DNA of 64,000 bases. Source: Rhizobium sp. CF122 (GTDB lineage: Bacteria; Pseudomonadota; Alphaproteobacteria; Rhizobiales; Rhizobiaceae). A program made the translations under genes and the position numbers. Location of the stretch: contig NZ_AKKA01000083.1 of assembly GCF_000282035.1 (NCBI RefSeq), positions 57,716 through 121,715 of the forward strand, given 5' to 3'. A model generated the notes under the pieces. It ran no database searches. It worked only from the letters and a program-made list of their open reading frames with translations, and was not told where the DNA came from. This document shows, piece after piece, positions 1-7,602 of the stretch (within the stretch, counting starts at the first letter, position 1; each line of letters starts with the position of its first letter).

Positions 1-186
1 CTCGCCCGGATTATAGGCCGTGATCCCGCCGAGATTGGACGACCGCAGGCGGCTTTCCGCAACCACGGCGTTTCCGAAACCGGACCGGGTGTTGCCGCCG
101 CAGATCGCGAGCGGCTTGCCTTCCCGCGCATGGCTGCGGACGATTGCCGCAGCCTCTTCGTCCGCCATAGGCAATAGGTCGATCAT
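1..186 (-). CDS. glcE: Glycolate oxidase FAD-binding subunit GlcE (partial, N-terminus only)
   Basis: The reverse strand from 186 reads MIDLLPMADEEAAAIVRSHA and continues open to the window edge. This is the start of the FAD-binding module of GlcE-type subunits, with the early glycine/arginine stretch ICGGNTRSGFG typical of the nucleotide-binding turn of the FAD_binding_4 fold. The ATG overlaps the TGA of glcD by 4 bases (ATGA), so the two are translationally coupled. GlcE works with GlcD and the iron-sulfur subunit GlcF to oxidise glycolate to glyoxylate; glcF would be expected beyond the window. Only about 62 residues are visible. Confidence 0.85.
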   Translation of the reverse strand, partial: MIDLLPMADEEAAAIVRSHAREGKPLAICGGNTRSGFGNAVVAESRLRSSNLGGITAYNPGE

Positions 187-1622
187 GCGGCTGGGCGCCC
201 CTCGAGCGGGAAGACTTTGGACGGATTCAGGAGCCAGGCCGGATCGAAGGCGGCACGTGCTGCCATCTGCTGCGCCAAATCCGCTTCGGAATACTGATGG
301 CGCATCAGGTCGCGCTTTTCGATGCCGACGCCATGCTCGCCGGTCAGGCAACCGCCGGCATCGACGCACAGCTTCAGGATTTCCATGCCCGCCGCTTCCG
401 CGCGGGCGGCATCTTCCGGATCGTTGGCATTGAAGAGGATCAGCGGATGCATGTTGCCATCGCCGGCATGGAACACGTTGGCGACGCGAAGCCCATAGCG
501 ATCGATGATTTCAGAGGTTTTCATCAGCACATAAGACAGCTGGCTGAGCGGAACGGTTCCGTCCATGCAGATATAGTCCGCAATACGGCCGGTTGCGCCG
601 AAGGCCGACTTGCGGCCCTTCCAGATCAGCGCCGCCTCGGTTGCCGACTGGCACTCACGGACGGTTTTCACGCTGTGCCTGCGCGCGATTTCGACAATGC
701 TCTTCAGCATGTCGTCCATTTCCGCTTCCGACCCTTCGACCTCCACGATCAATAGCGCGCCGACATCAAGGGGATATCCGGCCTTGGCAAAGGCTTCGCA
801 GATTTCGATTGCTGGCTTGTCCATGAATTCGATGGCGACGGGAATGATCCCTGCCGCGATGATGTCGGCGACGCAGGACCCCGCCTCTTCGGAGGTATCG
901 AAGCCAAAGAGAACCGGGCGCGCGCCCTCGGGCTTGGCGATCAGCCGAACGGTCGCTTCCGTGACGATCCCAAGCTGGCCCTCATGTCCGCAAACGAGGC
1001 CGAGCAAGTCGTAGCCCGCCGCATCGAGTGCCTTGCCCCCAAGATCGATCACGATACCATCCATCAGCACCATCCTTACGCCGAGCAGATTGTTCGTCGT
1101 CACTCCGTATTTCAGACAGTGCGCGCCGCCGGAATTCATCCCGATATTGCCCCCGATCGTACAGGCCAGCTGGGAGCTCGGGTCGGGAGCGTAAAAGAAA
1201 CCATCCGCCGAGACGGATTCCGAGATATTCAGATTGGTGACGCCTGCCTCGACCACCGCCACGCGGTTGGGCAGATCAATTTCGAGAATGCGGTTCATCT
1301 TGGATACGCAAACCACCACCGCATCCTCCTGCGGAATCGCTCCGCCCGAGAGCGACGTTCCCGCACCGCGCGGCACCACCGGGACGCCATAGCGATGACA
1401 GTATTTCATGACTGCGGCCACTTCCGCGGTGGTCCGCGGCAAGGCAACTGCCAATGGCATCCGGCGATAGGAAACGAAGGCATCGGTCTCGAACGGCATC
1501 AGCTCGCGCGCCTCATGCACCAGGCATTCCGGCGGCAGCAGGTCGATGAGATCGGCGACGATCTGCCGGCGGCGGGCAAGCACATCGGCACGCGGGGCGA
1601 GAAACGAAATAGTGTCGGACAT
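183..1622 (-). CDS. glcD: Glycolate oxidase subunit GlcD (FAD-linked oxidase)
   Basis: The 479-aa protein has the FAD_binding_4 domain followed by an FAD-oxidase C domain. The pattern VPRGAGTSLSGG near residues 85-96 is the classical FAD-binding turn of the GlcD/D-lactate dehydrogenase family, and HAGDGNMHP plus GEHGVGIEK in the C-terminal third are the conserved substrate-side motifs. The length matches GlcD (about 480-500 aa). It lies in an operon with glcE, with a 4-base overlap, and is transcribed away from a LysR regulator starting at 1757. Family knowledge gives oxidation of glycolate (2-phosphoglycolate salvage). A D-lactate or other 2-hydroxyacid substrate cannot be excluded by sequence alone, but the adjacent glcE supports glycolate. 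Confidence 0.92.
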   Translation of the reverse strand: MSDTISFLAPRADVLARRRQIVADLIDLLPPECLVHEARELMPFETDAFVSYRRMPLAVALPRTTAEVAAVMKYCHRYGVPVVPRGAGTSLSGGAIPQEDAVVVCVSKMNRILEIDLPNRVAVVEAGVTNLNISESVSADGFFYAPDPSSQLACTIGGNIGMNSGGAHCLKYGVTTNNLLGVRMVLMDGIVIDLGGKALDAAGYDLLGLVCGHEGQLGIVTEATVRLIAKPEGARPVLFGFDTSEEAGSCVADIIAAGIIPVAIEFMDKPAIEICEAFAKAGYPLDVGALLIVEVEGSEAEMDDMLKSIVEIARRHSVKTVRECQSATEAALIWKGRKSAFGATGRIADYICMDGTVPLSQLSYVLMKTSEIIDRYGLRVANVFHAGDGNMHPLILFNANDPEDAARAEAAGMEILKLCVDAGGCLTGEHGVGIEKRDLMRHQYSEADLAQQMAARAAFDPAWLLNPSKVFPLEGRPAA

Positions 1623-1687
1623 GGCTCTCTCCCTTCGCTGGCGGCAGCGAAAACCGGACGCCTCCTCCGCGCTGCCGGCTCAATCGG

Positions 1688-1724
1688 GCTTAGCACTTTC
1701 CCCATTATGGCGCAAATGCTAAGC
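1688..1724. promoter_or_regulatory. Candidate LysR operator between glcD and the divergent regulator
   Basis: An inverted repeat GCTTAGCA (1688-1695) and TGCTAAGC (1717-1724) lies in the 134-bp gap between the divergent glcD and the LysR gene at 1757. The arms are separated by 21 bp. Dyads in a shared divergent promoter are where LysR proteins usually bind; the assignment is by position and symmetry only. Confidence 0.4.
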
Positions 1725-1756
1725 ACTTATTCCAAAAGGACAAACAATCAAAGCAC

Positions 1757-2653
1757 ATGACCAATCTGGGTGACCTCGAAATTTTCGCAAAAGTCGTTTT
1801 GATGGGGAGCATGTCGCTCGCCGGCAGGGCGCTCGGGTTTTCGCCGGCCGTGGTTTCCAAACGCATCAAACGCCTGGAGGACCGGTTAGGCACGCGGCTC
1901 CTGCAGCGCACGACGCGGCAGATTTCGCTGACCGAGGCCGGCCAGGGTTTCTACGACCGTGTGCTCGGCATTCTCGCTGGCATCGAGGAGGCCGAATACT
2001 ACATTTCCGGACGCTCGGCGCAGATGCAGGGAACGCTGAAGGTGACGGCGCCGACCTCGTTCGGACGCACGCATGTCGCCCCGCATCTGAAGTCCTTCAT
2101 GGACATGCATCCCGGGCTTGCGATCCATCTCGTGCTCAGTGATGAATTCACCGACATCGTCGGCGAAGGCTTCGACCTTGCGATCCGCATCGCGGAACTG
2201 ACGGACTCAAGCCTAGTCGCGCGGCGACTTGCGCCCGTGCGGCGCCTGCTTTGCGCATCGCCGGATTACCTTGCCGCCAACGGCACACCGCAGACGCTCG
2301 AAGACCTCAAGCAACATCGCTGCCTGCCCGCGCACAACAACGATGCCTGGCGGCTCGAAGGACCGGAAGGGCCGCTTTCTCTGCGGCCAGAGGGGATGCT
2401 TGTGACGAATTCCAGCGAGGTGGTGCGAGAGGCTGTCATATCGGGGCTTGGCATCGCGCTGCGCTCCACTTGGGACATCAGCCGTGAGCTCAAGGACGGC
2501 CGGTTGGTGCACATCCTTCCCGCCTATGAAGGATCGCGCAATGTGACGCTTTCCGCGGTCTATCCGAGCCGCCAGTTCCTGCCGGCCAAGGTGCGGTTGT
2601 TCATCGACTATCTCGCCGAAGTTTACGGACCGGTCCCCTATTGGGAACGCTAG
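1757..2653 (+). CDS. LysR-family transcriptional regulator, divergent to glcDE
   Basis: This 298-aa protein has the N-terminal LysR winged helix (residues about 5-62; LAGRALGFSPAVVSKRIKRL is the recognition helix region) and a substrate-binding domain to the end. It most resembles the LysR subgroup of DmlR/YafC-like regulators that keep a short helix-turn-helix start at residue 3. It is transcribed divergently from glcD with a shared 134-bp promoter region holding a dyad, so it probably controls the glycolate oxidase operon in response to a carboxylate effector. That target is inferred from arrangement. ATG 1757 was chosen because the family's domain begins directly after it. Confidence 0.85.
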   Translation: MTNLGDLEIFAKVVLMGSMSLAGRALGFSPAVVSKRIKRLEDRLGTRLLQRTTRQISLTEAGQGFYDRVLGILAGIEEAEYYISGRSAQMQGTLKVTAPTSFGRTHVAPHLKSFMDMHPGLAIHLVLSDEFTDIVGEGFDLAIRIAELTDSSLVARRLAPVRRLLCASPDYLAANGTPQTLEDLKQHRCLPAHNNDAWRLEGPEGPLSLRPEGMLVTNSSEVVREAVISGLGIALRSTWDISRELKDGRLVHILPAYEGSRNVTLSAVYPSRQFLPAKVRLFIDYLAEVYGPVPYWER

Positions 2654-2665
2654 AGCCTTCAGGGT

Positions 2666-3520
2666 TCAATTCGCCAGTCTCTCGATTACGAGATCGAGAA
2701 GTGCCCGCAGGCGCGCCTGCCGCTTCATGTCCCGGTGATAGCCGACCCAGGTGTCGCGTCCCGGCGGAGCTTCCCCGAGGTCGACCGGCTCGATGTCAGG
2801 GATTGAATCGCCAAGAGGTCGCGGCAGAACCGCCAGGCCGGCACCGTTTCTGCAAAGAGTTGCCTGCACATCGCGATTGTTGCTGCGCATGGCGATCTCC
2901 GCCTTCGGCAGAAGGCGCGTCAGCCATGCGACATCTGGCGTGCCGCCAAAGGCCTCGTCCATCGTTACCAGACGCGCGCCTGTGCCGTCGCCTGCTTTTG
3001 GATGCTCCCCGCCTCGGCCGACATACAGCCGGTAGTCAATGTGGAGCAGCTTGCGCGATATCACCTCCGGCTCGGTAAAAGGTGCGATCCGAAAAACGAC
3101 ATCCGCTTCTCGCCGGGAAAGGCTCAGCAGGCGGCTATCGGTCAGCAATTCAACGACGATATTCGGGTAGCTCAGCGAGAATTCCGCAAGCACCGGTGAA
3201 AGCACGTGTGCACCGAACCAATCCGATGAGGACAGGCGCAGGAAGCCACTCAGTTGGCGGTTCTGCCCGGCGAGTTCTCGCTCAAGGCCAAGTGCTTCCT
3301 CTTCCATGCGCTCGGCACGTGCGAAGACGGCGGCGCCCTCATCCGTCAGAACGAAGCCGTCCGCCGTCCGCTGAAAGAGCGTCTGGCCGAGCGAGATTTC
3401 CAGCGCACGCAGGCGACGACCCATCGTCGGCTGCGTCAGGCCGAGGCTGCGGGCGGCAGCACCGAGAGTGCCTTGGCGCGCAATCGCCAGGAACAGCTTG
3501 AGATCACTCCATTCCACCAT
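2666..3520 (-). CDS. LysR-family transcriptional regulator
   Basis: This 284-aa LysR regulator begins MVEWSDLKLFLAIARQGTLG. The helix-turn-helix around residues 17-36 contains AAARSLGLTQPTMGRRLRAL, and an effector-binding domain follows from about residue 90. It is convergent with the preceding LysR gene and divergent from the oxidoreductase at 3624, with 103 bp between them that hold a perfect palindrome. The likely target is therefore the oxidoreductase gene and itself. The WSDLKLFLAIARQGTLGAAA start is typical of the LysR subgroup that controls NAD(P)-dependent reductases. Confidence 0.85.
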   Translation of the reverse strand: MVEWSDLKLFLAIARQGTLGAAARSLGLTQPTMGRRLRALEISLGQTLFQRTADGFVLTDEGAAVFARAERMEEEALGLERELAGQNRQLSGFLRLSSSDWFGAHVLSPVLAEFSLSYPNIVVELLTDSRLLSLSRREADVVFRIAPFTEPEVISRKLLHIDYRLYVGRGGEHPKAGDGTGARLVTMDEAFGGTPDVAWLTRLLPKAEIAMRSNNRDVQATLCRNGAGLAVLPRPLGDSIPDIEPVDLGEAPPGRDTWVGYHRDMKRQARLRALLDLVIERLAN

Positions 3521-3538
3521 CTATCTTCCAAACACAAA

Positions 3539-3555
3539 TGCATGAACTTCATGCA
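3539..3555. promoter_or_regulatory. Perfect 17-bp palindrome, probable LysR operator
   Basis: TGCATGAACTTCATGCA is a perfect dyad with a one-base centre. It sits 19 bases upstream of the LysR gene that starts at 3520 and 69 bases upstream of the oxidoreductase ATG at 3624. Its form and its place between divergent genes fit a LysR binding site; no expression evidence is available. Confidence 0.5.
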
Positions 3556-3623
3556 ATCTCTTTCATTTCCATTCGCATATCAACGGCGCATTTTCCGTCC
3601 CATACAGACGAAAGGAAAGTTGC

Positions 3624-4619
3624 ATGTCTGCGACAACGATGAAGGCGCTGCTGATTGACACGCCGAAAGGCGATTTCCGTTCAGCAGAGATCGCCAGGCC
3701 GACGCCGCGTGAAGGTGAAGTGCTGGTCCGGATCAAGGCGAGCGGCGTCAATCCGCTGGACACAAAGATCCGCGCCGGCAATGCCGCCCATGCGCGCCAT
3801 CCGTTTCCGGCCGTTCTCGGCATAGATGTGGCTGGTGTCGTCGAGCAGGTCGGCCCCGGCGTCACCGCGTTCCATCGCGGCGACGAGGTCTATGGCATGA
3901 CCGGTGGCGTCGGCGGCATCCAGGGCTCGCTGGCTGAATTCGCAGCGGTCGACGCCAGGCTGATTGCGCCGAAGCCCCACAACCTCTCAATGCGGGAAGC
4001 AGCAGCCCTGCCGCTGATCGCAATTGCCGCCTGGGAAGGGTTGGTCGATCGCGCCAACGTCGGCAAAGGCCAGCAGGTTCTTGTCCTCGGTGCCGGCGGC
4101 GGCGTGGGGCACATTGTCGTACAGGTGGCGAAAGCCGCGGGCGCCAATGTGTTTGCCGTCGATGGTGCCGCCAAGGCTGACTACCTCGCAAGCCTCGGAG
4201 CAATGCCGATCGACTACAGGATAGAGACCGTGACGGACTATGTCGGCAATCACACGGGCGGCAAGGGCTTCGACATCGTCTACGATACCGTCGGCGGCCC
4301 CGACCTCGATACTGCCTTCCAGGCGGTCGGCCGGTTCGGTCACGTCGTCAGCGCACTCGGATGGGGCACACACGCGCTTGCCCCGCTATCGTTCAAAGCG
4401 GCGACCTATTCGGGCGTATTCACGCTGCTGCCGCTTCTGACCGGCGAAGGGCGAAGCCACCACGGCGAGATCCTGCGTGAGGTCGGCACGCTCGTCGAGG
4501 CCGGAAGGCTGATGCCGAGGCTGGACGCGCGCCGCTTCGGACTTTCCGATGTCGCGGAAGCGCATGCGTTGATCGAAAACCGTCAGGCAAACGGCAAGCT
4601 GGTGGTGGAGATCGCTTGA
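3624..4619 (+). CDS. Zinc-less MDR-family NADPH:quinone oxidoreductase-like protein
   Basis: This 331-aa protein belongs to the medium-chain dehydrogenase/reductase superfamily, in the quinone oxidoreductase branch. It has the GroES-like N-terminal domain (residues about 10-120, with AVLGIDVAGVVEQVGPGV) and a Rossmann domain with the nucleotide loop GAGGGVGH near residue 155. The cysteine/histidine ligands of the catalytic zinc are absent, as expected for quinone oxidoreductases. It would reduce quinones or other alpha,beta-unsaturated carbonyls with NADPH. It is divergent from a LysR gene that probably regulates it. The start has GAAAGGAAAG about 10 bases upstream. Confidence 0.85.
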   Translation: MSATTMKALLIDTPKGDFRSAEIARPTPREGEVLVRIKASGVNPLDTKIRAGNAAHARHPFPAVLGIDVAGVVEQVGPGVTAFHRGDEVYGMTGGVGGIQGSLAEFAAVDARLIAPKPHNLSMREAAALPLIAIAAWEGLVDRANVGKGQQVLVLGAGGGVGHIVVQVAKAAGANVFAVDGAAKADYLASLGAMPIDYRIETVTDYVGNHTGGKGFDIVYDTVGGPDLDTAFQAVGRFGHVVSALGWGTHALAPLSFKAATYSGVFTLLPLLTGEGRSHHGEILREVGTLVEAGRLMPRLDARRFGLSDVAEAHALIENRQANGKLVVEIA

Positions 4620-4655
4620 ATTCACAAGGTGCGGCGTATGCTCGCCGCACCCGTC

Positions 4656-5813
4656 TTACCGCGCCAGATCGAGATAGGCGCTTGCCACCATGGCATCGAT
4701 ATCTTTCGGCACCGGAACAATGCAGCTCTCGGCGCCGACCTCGCACCTGGCAACACGTTCGAGGCAGCGCGCCTGCAGCGTGAAGCCCAGGTCCATCGAC
4801 TCCACGGAATTGCCGAGCGGACGGGGACCGGCGAGGTTCGCCATATGCCCGCCGCCCAGAATATGGAAGCAGCGACCATCCTTCAGGTGCAAGGTCTCGA
4901 TATGGTCAGCCTCGTAACGATCGATCCGCACTACGTCGGGGTAGTGCCGGAACGCGGCGACGTCGATCTCATGCGGGAAATGTCCGCCATTCATCAGGAT
5001 GGCACCATCCTTGATCAACGGAAGATCCGCTGCGGTGACGATACCGGGGAGGCCGGTGACGGTGATGAGCACGTCGGCGGAGGCAATCGCCTCGTTGCGC
5101 AGCGGCGTGGAAAACCCGTCGAGATGAGCCTCCAGCGCTGTCACCGGATCGATATCGACGACGCTGACGCTTGAGAACGCGTTGCGGAAGCAGGCTGCGG
5201 TTCCCTTCCCGCAGGCGCCGTAACCGAAGACCGTCACGCGCTTGCCGTTGGTGGAGCGGTTGGTGAAGCGCATGTAGCTTTCGAAAAGGCTCTGGCCGAC
5301 GGCATGTCTGTTTTCGGCAAACTGCTTGATCGGGCTATCGTTGATGACGAGGATCGGCATGTTCAACTTCGCCCGCATCGGCAACAGGCGCGTGCGGCCC
5401 GACGTCGTCTCCTCGGTGCCGCCGAGGAGACTGGCGTAAGGGGCCTCGGCCGCGATCGCGAAGAGGTCGCCGCCATTGTCGAGCAGCAGATCCGGCCTTT
5501 CGGCGACAACCGCCTCCAGGCTCTTGCGGTGCGCGACAGGGTCCGTCGTCTGAGTCGCAAACATGGTGATCCCCTGCGCACGGAGAAACTCGACGGTCGA
5601 AGGCTGTGTGCTGTTCAGATTGCCGGTGCAGACGAGTCGAGCACCGCCGGCCCTCAGCGTCATCAGCAGCGCCACTGTCTTCGGTTCCAGATGGATACCG
5701 GTGCCGATGGTCAAACCGCCGAACGGCTGGGTTTTCTCGAACTCTGCAGCCGTTGCCTTCAGCAATCGGCAGCCGTTGCCAATCCATTCGATGCGGGTTG
5801 CGTCTCTCTGCAT
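4656..5813 (-). CDS. S-adenosyl-L-homocysteine hydrolase-like protein (divergent, short)
   Basis: This 385-aa protein has the overall plan of adenosylhomocysteinase. It shows LLDNGGDLFA, ENRHAVGQS and a Rossmann NAD-binding loop GYGACGKGTA, then GHFPHEIDV, DRYEADH and HILGGGHMANL. Canonical enzymes are about 430-470 aa and carry GYGDVGKG and DNxYGTGQS; here the loop has AC in place of DV, and HAVGQS replaces YGTGQS. It therefore looks like a paralogue rather than the housekeeping SAH hydrolase. It keeps the NAD-binding fold, but substrate use is uncertain. It lies 92 bp downstream of a co-oriented LysR gene, separated from it by a strong hairpin. Confidence 0.75.
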   Translation of the reverse strand: MQRDATRIEWIGNGCRLLKATAAEFEKTQPFGGLTIGTGIHLEPKTVALLMTLRAGGARLVCTGNLNSTQPSTVEFLRAQGITMFATQTTDPVAHRKSLEAVVAERPDLLLDNGGDLFAIAAEAPYASLLGGTEETTSGRTRLLPMRAKLNMPILVINDSPIKQFAENRHAVGQSLFESYMRFTNRSTNGKRVTVFGYGACGKGTAACFRNAFSSVSVVDIDPVTALEAHLDGFSTPLRNEAIASADVLITVTGLPGIVTAADLPLIKDGAILMNGGHFPHEIDVAAFRHYPDVVRIDRYEADHIETLHLKDGRCFHILGGGHMANLAGPRPLGNSVESMDLGFTLQARCLERVARCEVGAESCIVPVPKDIDAMVASAYLDLAR

Positions 5814-5883
5814 ATCCGTGTCCTTCTGCTCTCAACGCAGTGTTAGACCCGGCAGCAGCTTTCGACCATGGAGATAATTCTTC

Positions 5884-5912
5884 GCAATAGGGCAGAAAAT
5901 CTGCCCTATTGC
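5884..5912 (-). terminator. Perfect 13-bp stem hairpin overlapping the LysR stop codon
   Basis: GCAATAGGGCAGA (5884-5896) pairs perfectly with 5900-5912 around a three-base loop. The stop codon of the LysR gene (5906-5908) lies inside the stem. There is no clear T-run after it on the minus strand, so it may be a processing or attenuation hairpin rather than a full intrinsic terminator. It could separate LysR expression from the downstream SAH hydrolase-like gene. Confidence 0.5.
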
Positions 5913-6787
5913 GCGGACGCGTCGGAACGGAGCAGCCAGTCGCGAAGCGCGGTGAAGGCGGGTTTCTTCGCGTCGGTGGCGCGGCAAGACAGGCTATAGC
6001 CGGCCGGTCGGCGAATGAAGCCATAGGGTGCTGCGAGCACATTGCGCTGCAAGTCATCCTCAATGGCGGCGCGAGGCGCGAGCACGACACCCACACCCGA
6101 TCGCGCCGCCCCGAGTGCGAGGAGCAAATCCTCGAACTCCTGCTTGCGCCGGAACGTCACGGCCTGAGTGCCGCTTTCGGCAAACCATTCCTGCCAGAGG
6201 GTTGGCGCGCTGCGGCTGACGAGAGCGGTGATCTCCACCATCCGAGCAGGATCGTCGGCGATCATTTCCGTAAGACCCGGCGTGGCAACGGGACCGAAAT
6301 CATCCTCCATGAATTTGACTGCCGTTATGCCGGTCGCCGACCGGTATTCACCGCCCATGATGACCGCGTCAAGCTCCGGATGCAGCGACAACGGCTCGAC
6401 GATCGACATCGGCACGATATCGACGTTAACGCTTCCGAGTTCTGCCTGCATATTTGCAAGCCGCGGCATCAGCCACCATATAGCAAAGGCCGAGGGCACG
6501 CCGAGGCGGATGCGGCGATGCTCGCCGCCCGCAAATTCCGCGGCGGCACGCTCCAATACAACCAAGGCCTCGTTGGCCGCCTCCGCGAACCGTGCCGCCT
6601 TCGCGGTTGCAGCCAGTTTTCTCCCGTCGTGCGCGAACAGTTTCTCCCCGAAATAGTTCTCCAGGATGGCAATCTGCTGACGCACGGCGCCACGCACGAC
6701 ACCAAGTTCCGCGGCAGCGCCAAGAATGCTGCCGTGGCGACAAACGGCTTCGAAGGCGCGGACCGCTTTTAAGGGAGGAAGAAGCAT
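5906..6787 (-). CDS. LysR-family regulator, GcvA-like
   Basis: I place the start at ATG 6787 (MLLPPLKAVRAFEAVCRHGS), giving 293 aa. An in-frame extension to 6817 adds only ten atypical residues. The start and the helix-turn-helix region resemble GcvA/AmpR-type LysR proteins (PPLKAVRAFEAVCRHGSILG). An effector domain follows from about residue 90. It is upstream of and co-oriented with the SAH hydrolase-like gene, so it may regulate one-carbon or methyl-group metabolism; that is inference from position. Confidence 0.8.
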   Translation of the reverse strand: MLLPPLKAVRAFEAVCRHGSILGAAAELGVVRGAVRQQIAILENYFGEKLFAHDGRKLAATAKAARFAEAANEALVVLERAAAEFAGGEHRRIRLGVPSAFAIWWLMPRLANMQAELGSVNVDIVPMSIVEPLSLHPELDAVIMGGEYRSATGITAVKFMEDDFGPVATPGLTEMIADDPARMVEITALVSRSAPTLWQEWFAESGTQAVTFRRKQEFEDLLLALGAARSGVGVVLAPRAAIEDDLQRNVLAAPYGFIRRPAGYSLSCRATDAKKPAFTALRDWLLRSDASAQ

Positions 6788-7014
6788 GGTTACCACAGTA
6801 TTGACATAACAGTGCACGACATGACGCCGTCATTGATTGAAATGCAAGACGGGCCCATATTGAACGCCTGTGCAATGGCGGAACCAGGACAGTATTTGGC
6901 GGATCTTCCGAACCGTGGAGATCAAATCCCGCTGGAAAACTTGAAACACGTATGGATTGCGCAAGCTTTCCAGTGGATACTAATATAGCGACTTCAAGGA
7001 GCTGAACTTAAAAG

Positions 7015-7539
7015 GTGACCCGACCGTTGACTCTTCTTTCCCGCCTCGCTTCAGACGTACAGCTGATGTTCAGACGCCCTCCGCGTCAACAGTATGCTGC
7101 GCTTTGTTATAGGGTGAAGAAGAGGACAAGCGAGGTCGAAGTACTTTTGCTGACGAGCCGCGATACCGGGCGGTGGATTATTCCCAAGGGCTGGCCGATG
7201 GACGGGCGTACAGCCTACGAGGTCGCCGCCCGCGAAGCTTTCGAGGAGGCCGGGGTACGTGGGACGGTCGAGAGCGATATACTTGGCACCTATTCCTATC
7301 CGAAGGTCTTGAAGAATGGGCTCAGCGTAACCTGCAAGGTTCAGGTTTACACACTCGAGGTCGCCAACATCGCCAAGAATTTCAAGGAGAAAGGCGAGCG
7401 CAAGACCGAGTGGGTTTCCTGTGACGAAGCTGCGAAACGGGTTTACGAGCCCGAGCTTCGGGAGATCTTTTTGCTCTTCAAGCGCCGTATGGCGGAGCAG
7501 CTTGCGGCAAGGATGTTGAAACAAATTCCAGCGGAATGA
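7015..7539 (+). CDS. NUDIX hydrolase
   Basis: This 174-aa NUDIX protein starts at GTG 7015 after GGAGCTGAACTTAAAAG. The Nudix box is visible as GWPMDGRTAYEVAAREAFEEAGVRG, split here as GWPMDGRTAYEV and AAREAFEEAG; it keeps the REAxEEAG core that binds the metal. The family hydrolyses nucleoside diphosphates linked to another group. This subtype (KRTSEVEVLLLTSRDTGRWIIPKGWP region) is common in Rhizobiales and resembles diphosphoinositol/diadenosine polyphosphate hydrolases. It is followed after 63 bp by a phosphate transporter and probably shares its transcript. Confidence 0.88.
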   Translation: MTRPLTLLSRLASDVQLMFRRPPRQQYAALCYRVKKRTSEVEVLLLTSRDTGRWIIPKGWPMDGRTAYEVAAREAFEEAGVRGTVESDILGTYSYPKVLKNGLSVTCKVQVYTLEVANIAKNFKEKGERKTEWVSCDEAAKRVYEPELREIFLLFKRRMAEQLAARMLKQIPAE

Positions 7540-7602
7540 TACTGCCATCTTGCGCTGCTAAACTTGGCGACGTTAAAGCAGGACTGAACGCCAAGGAATA
7601 GC

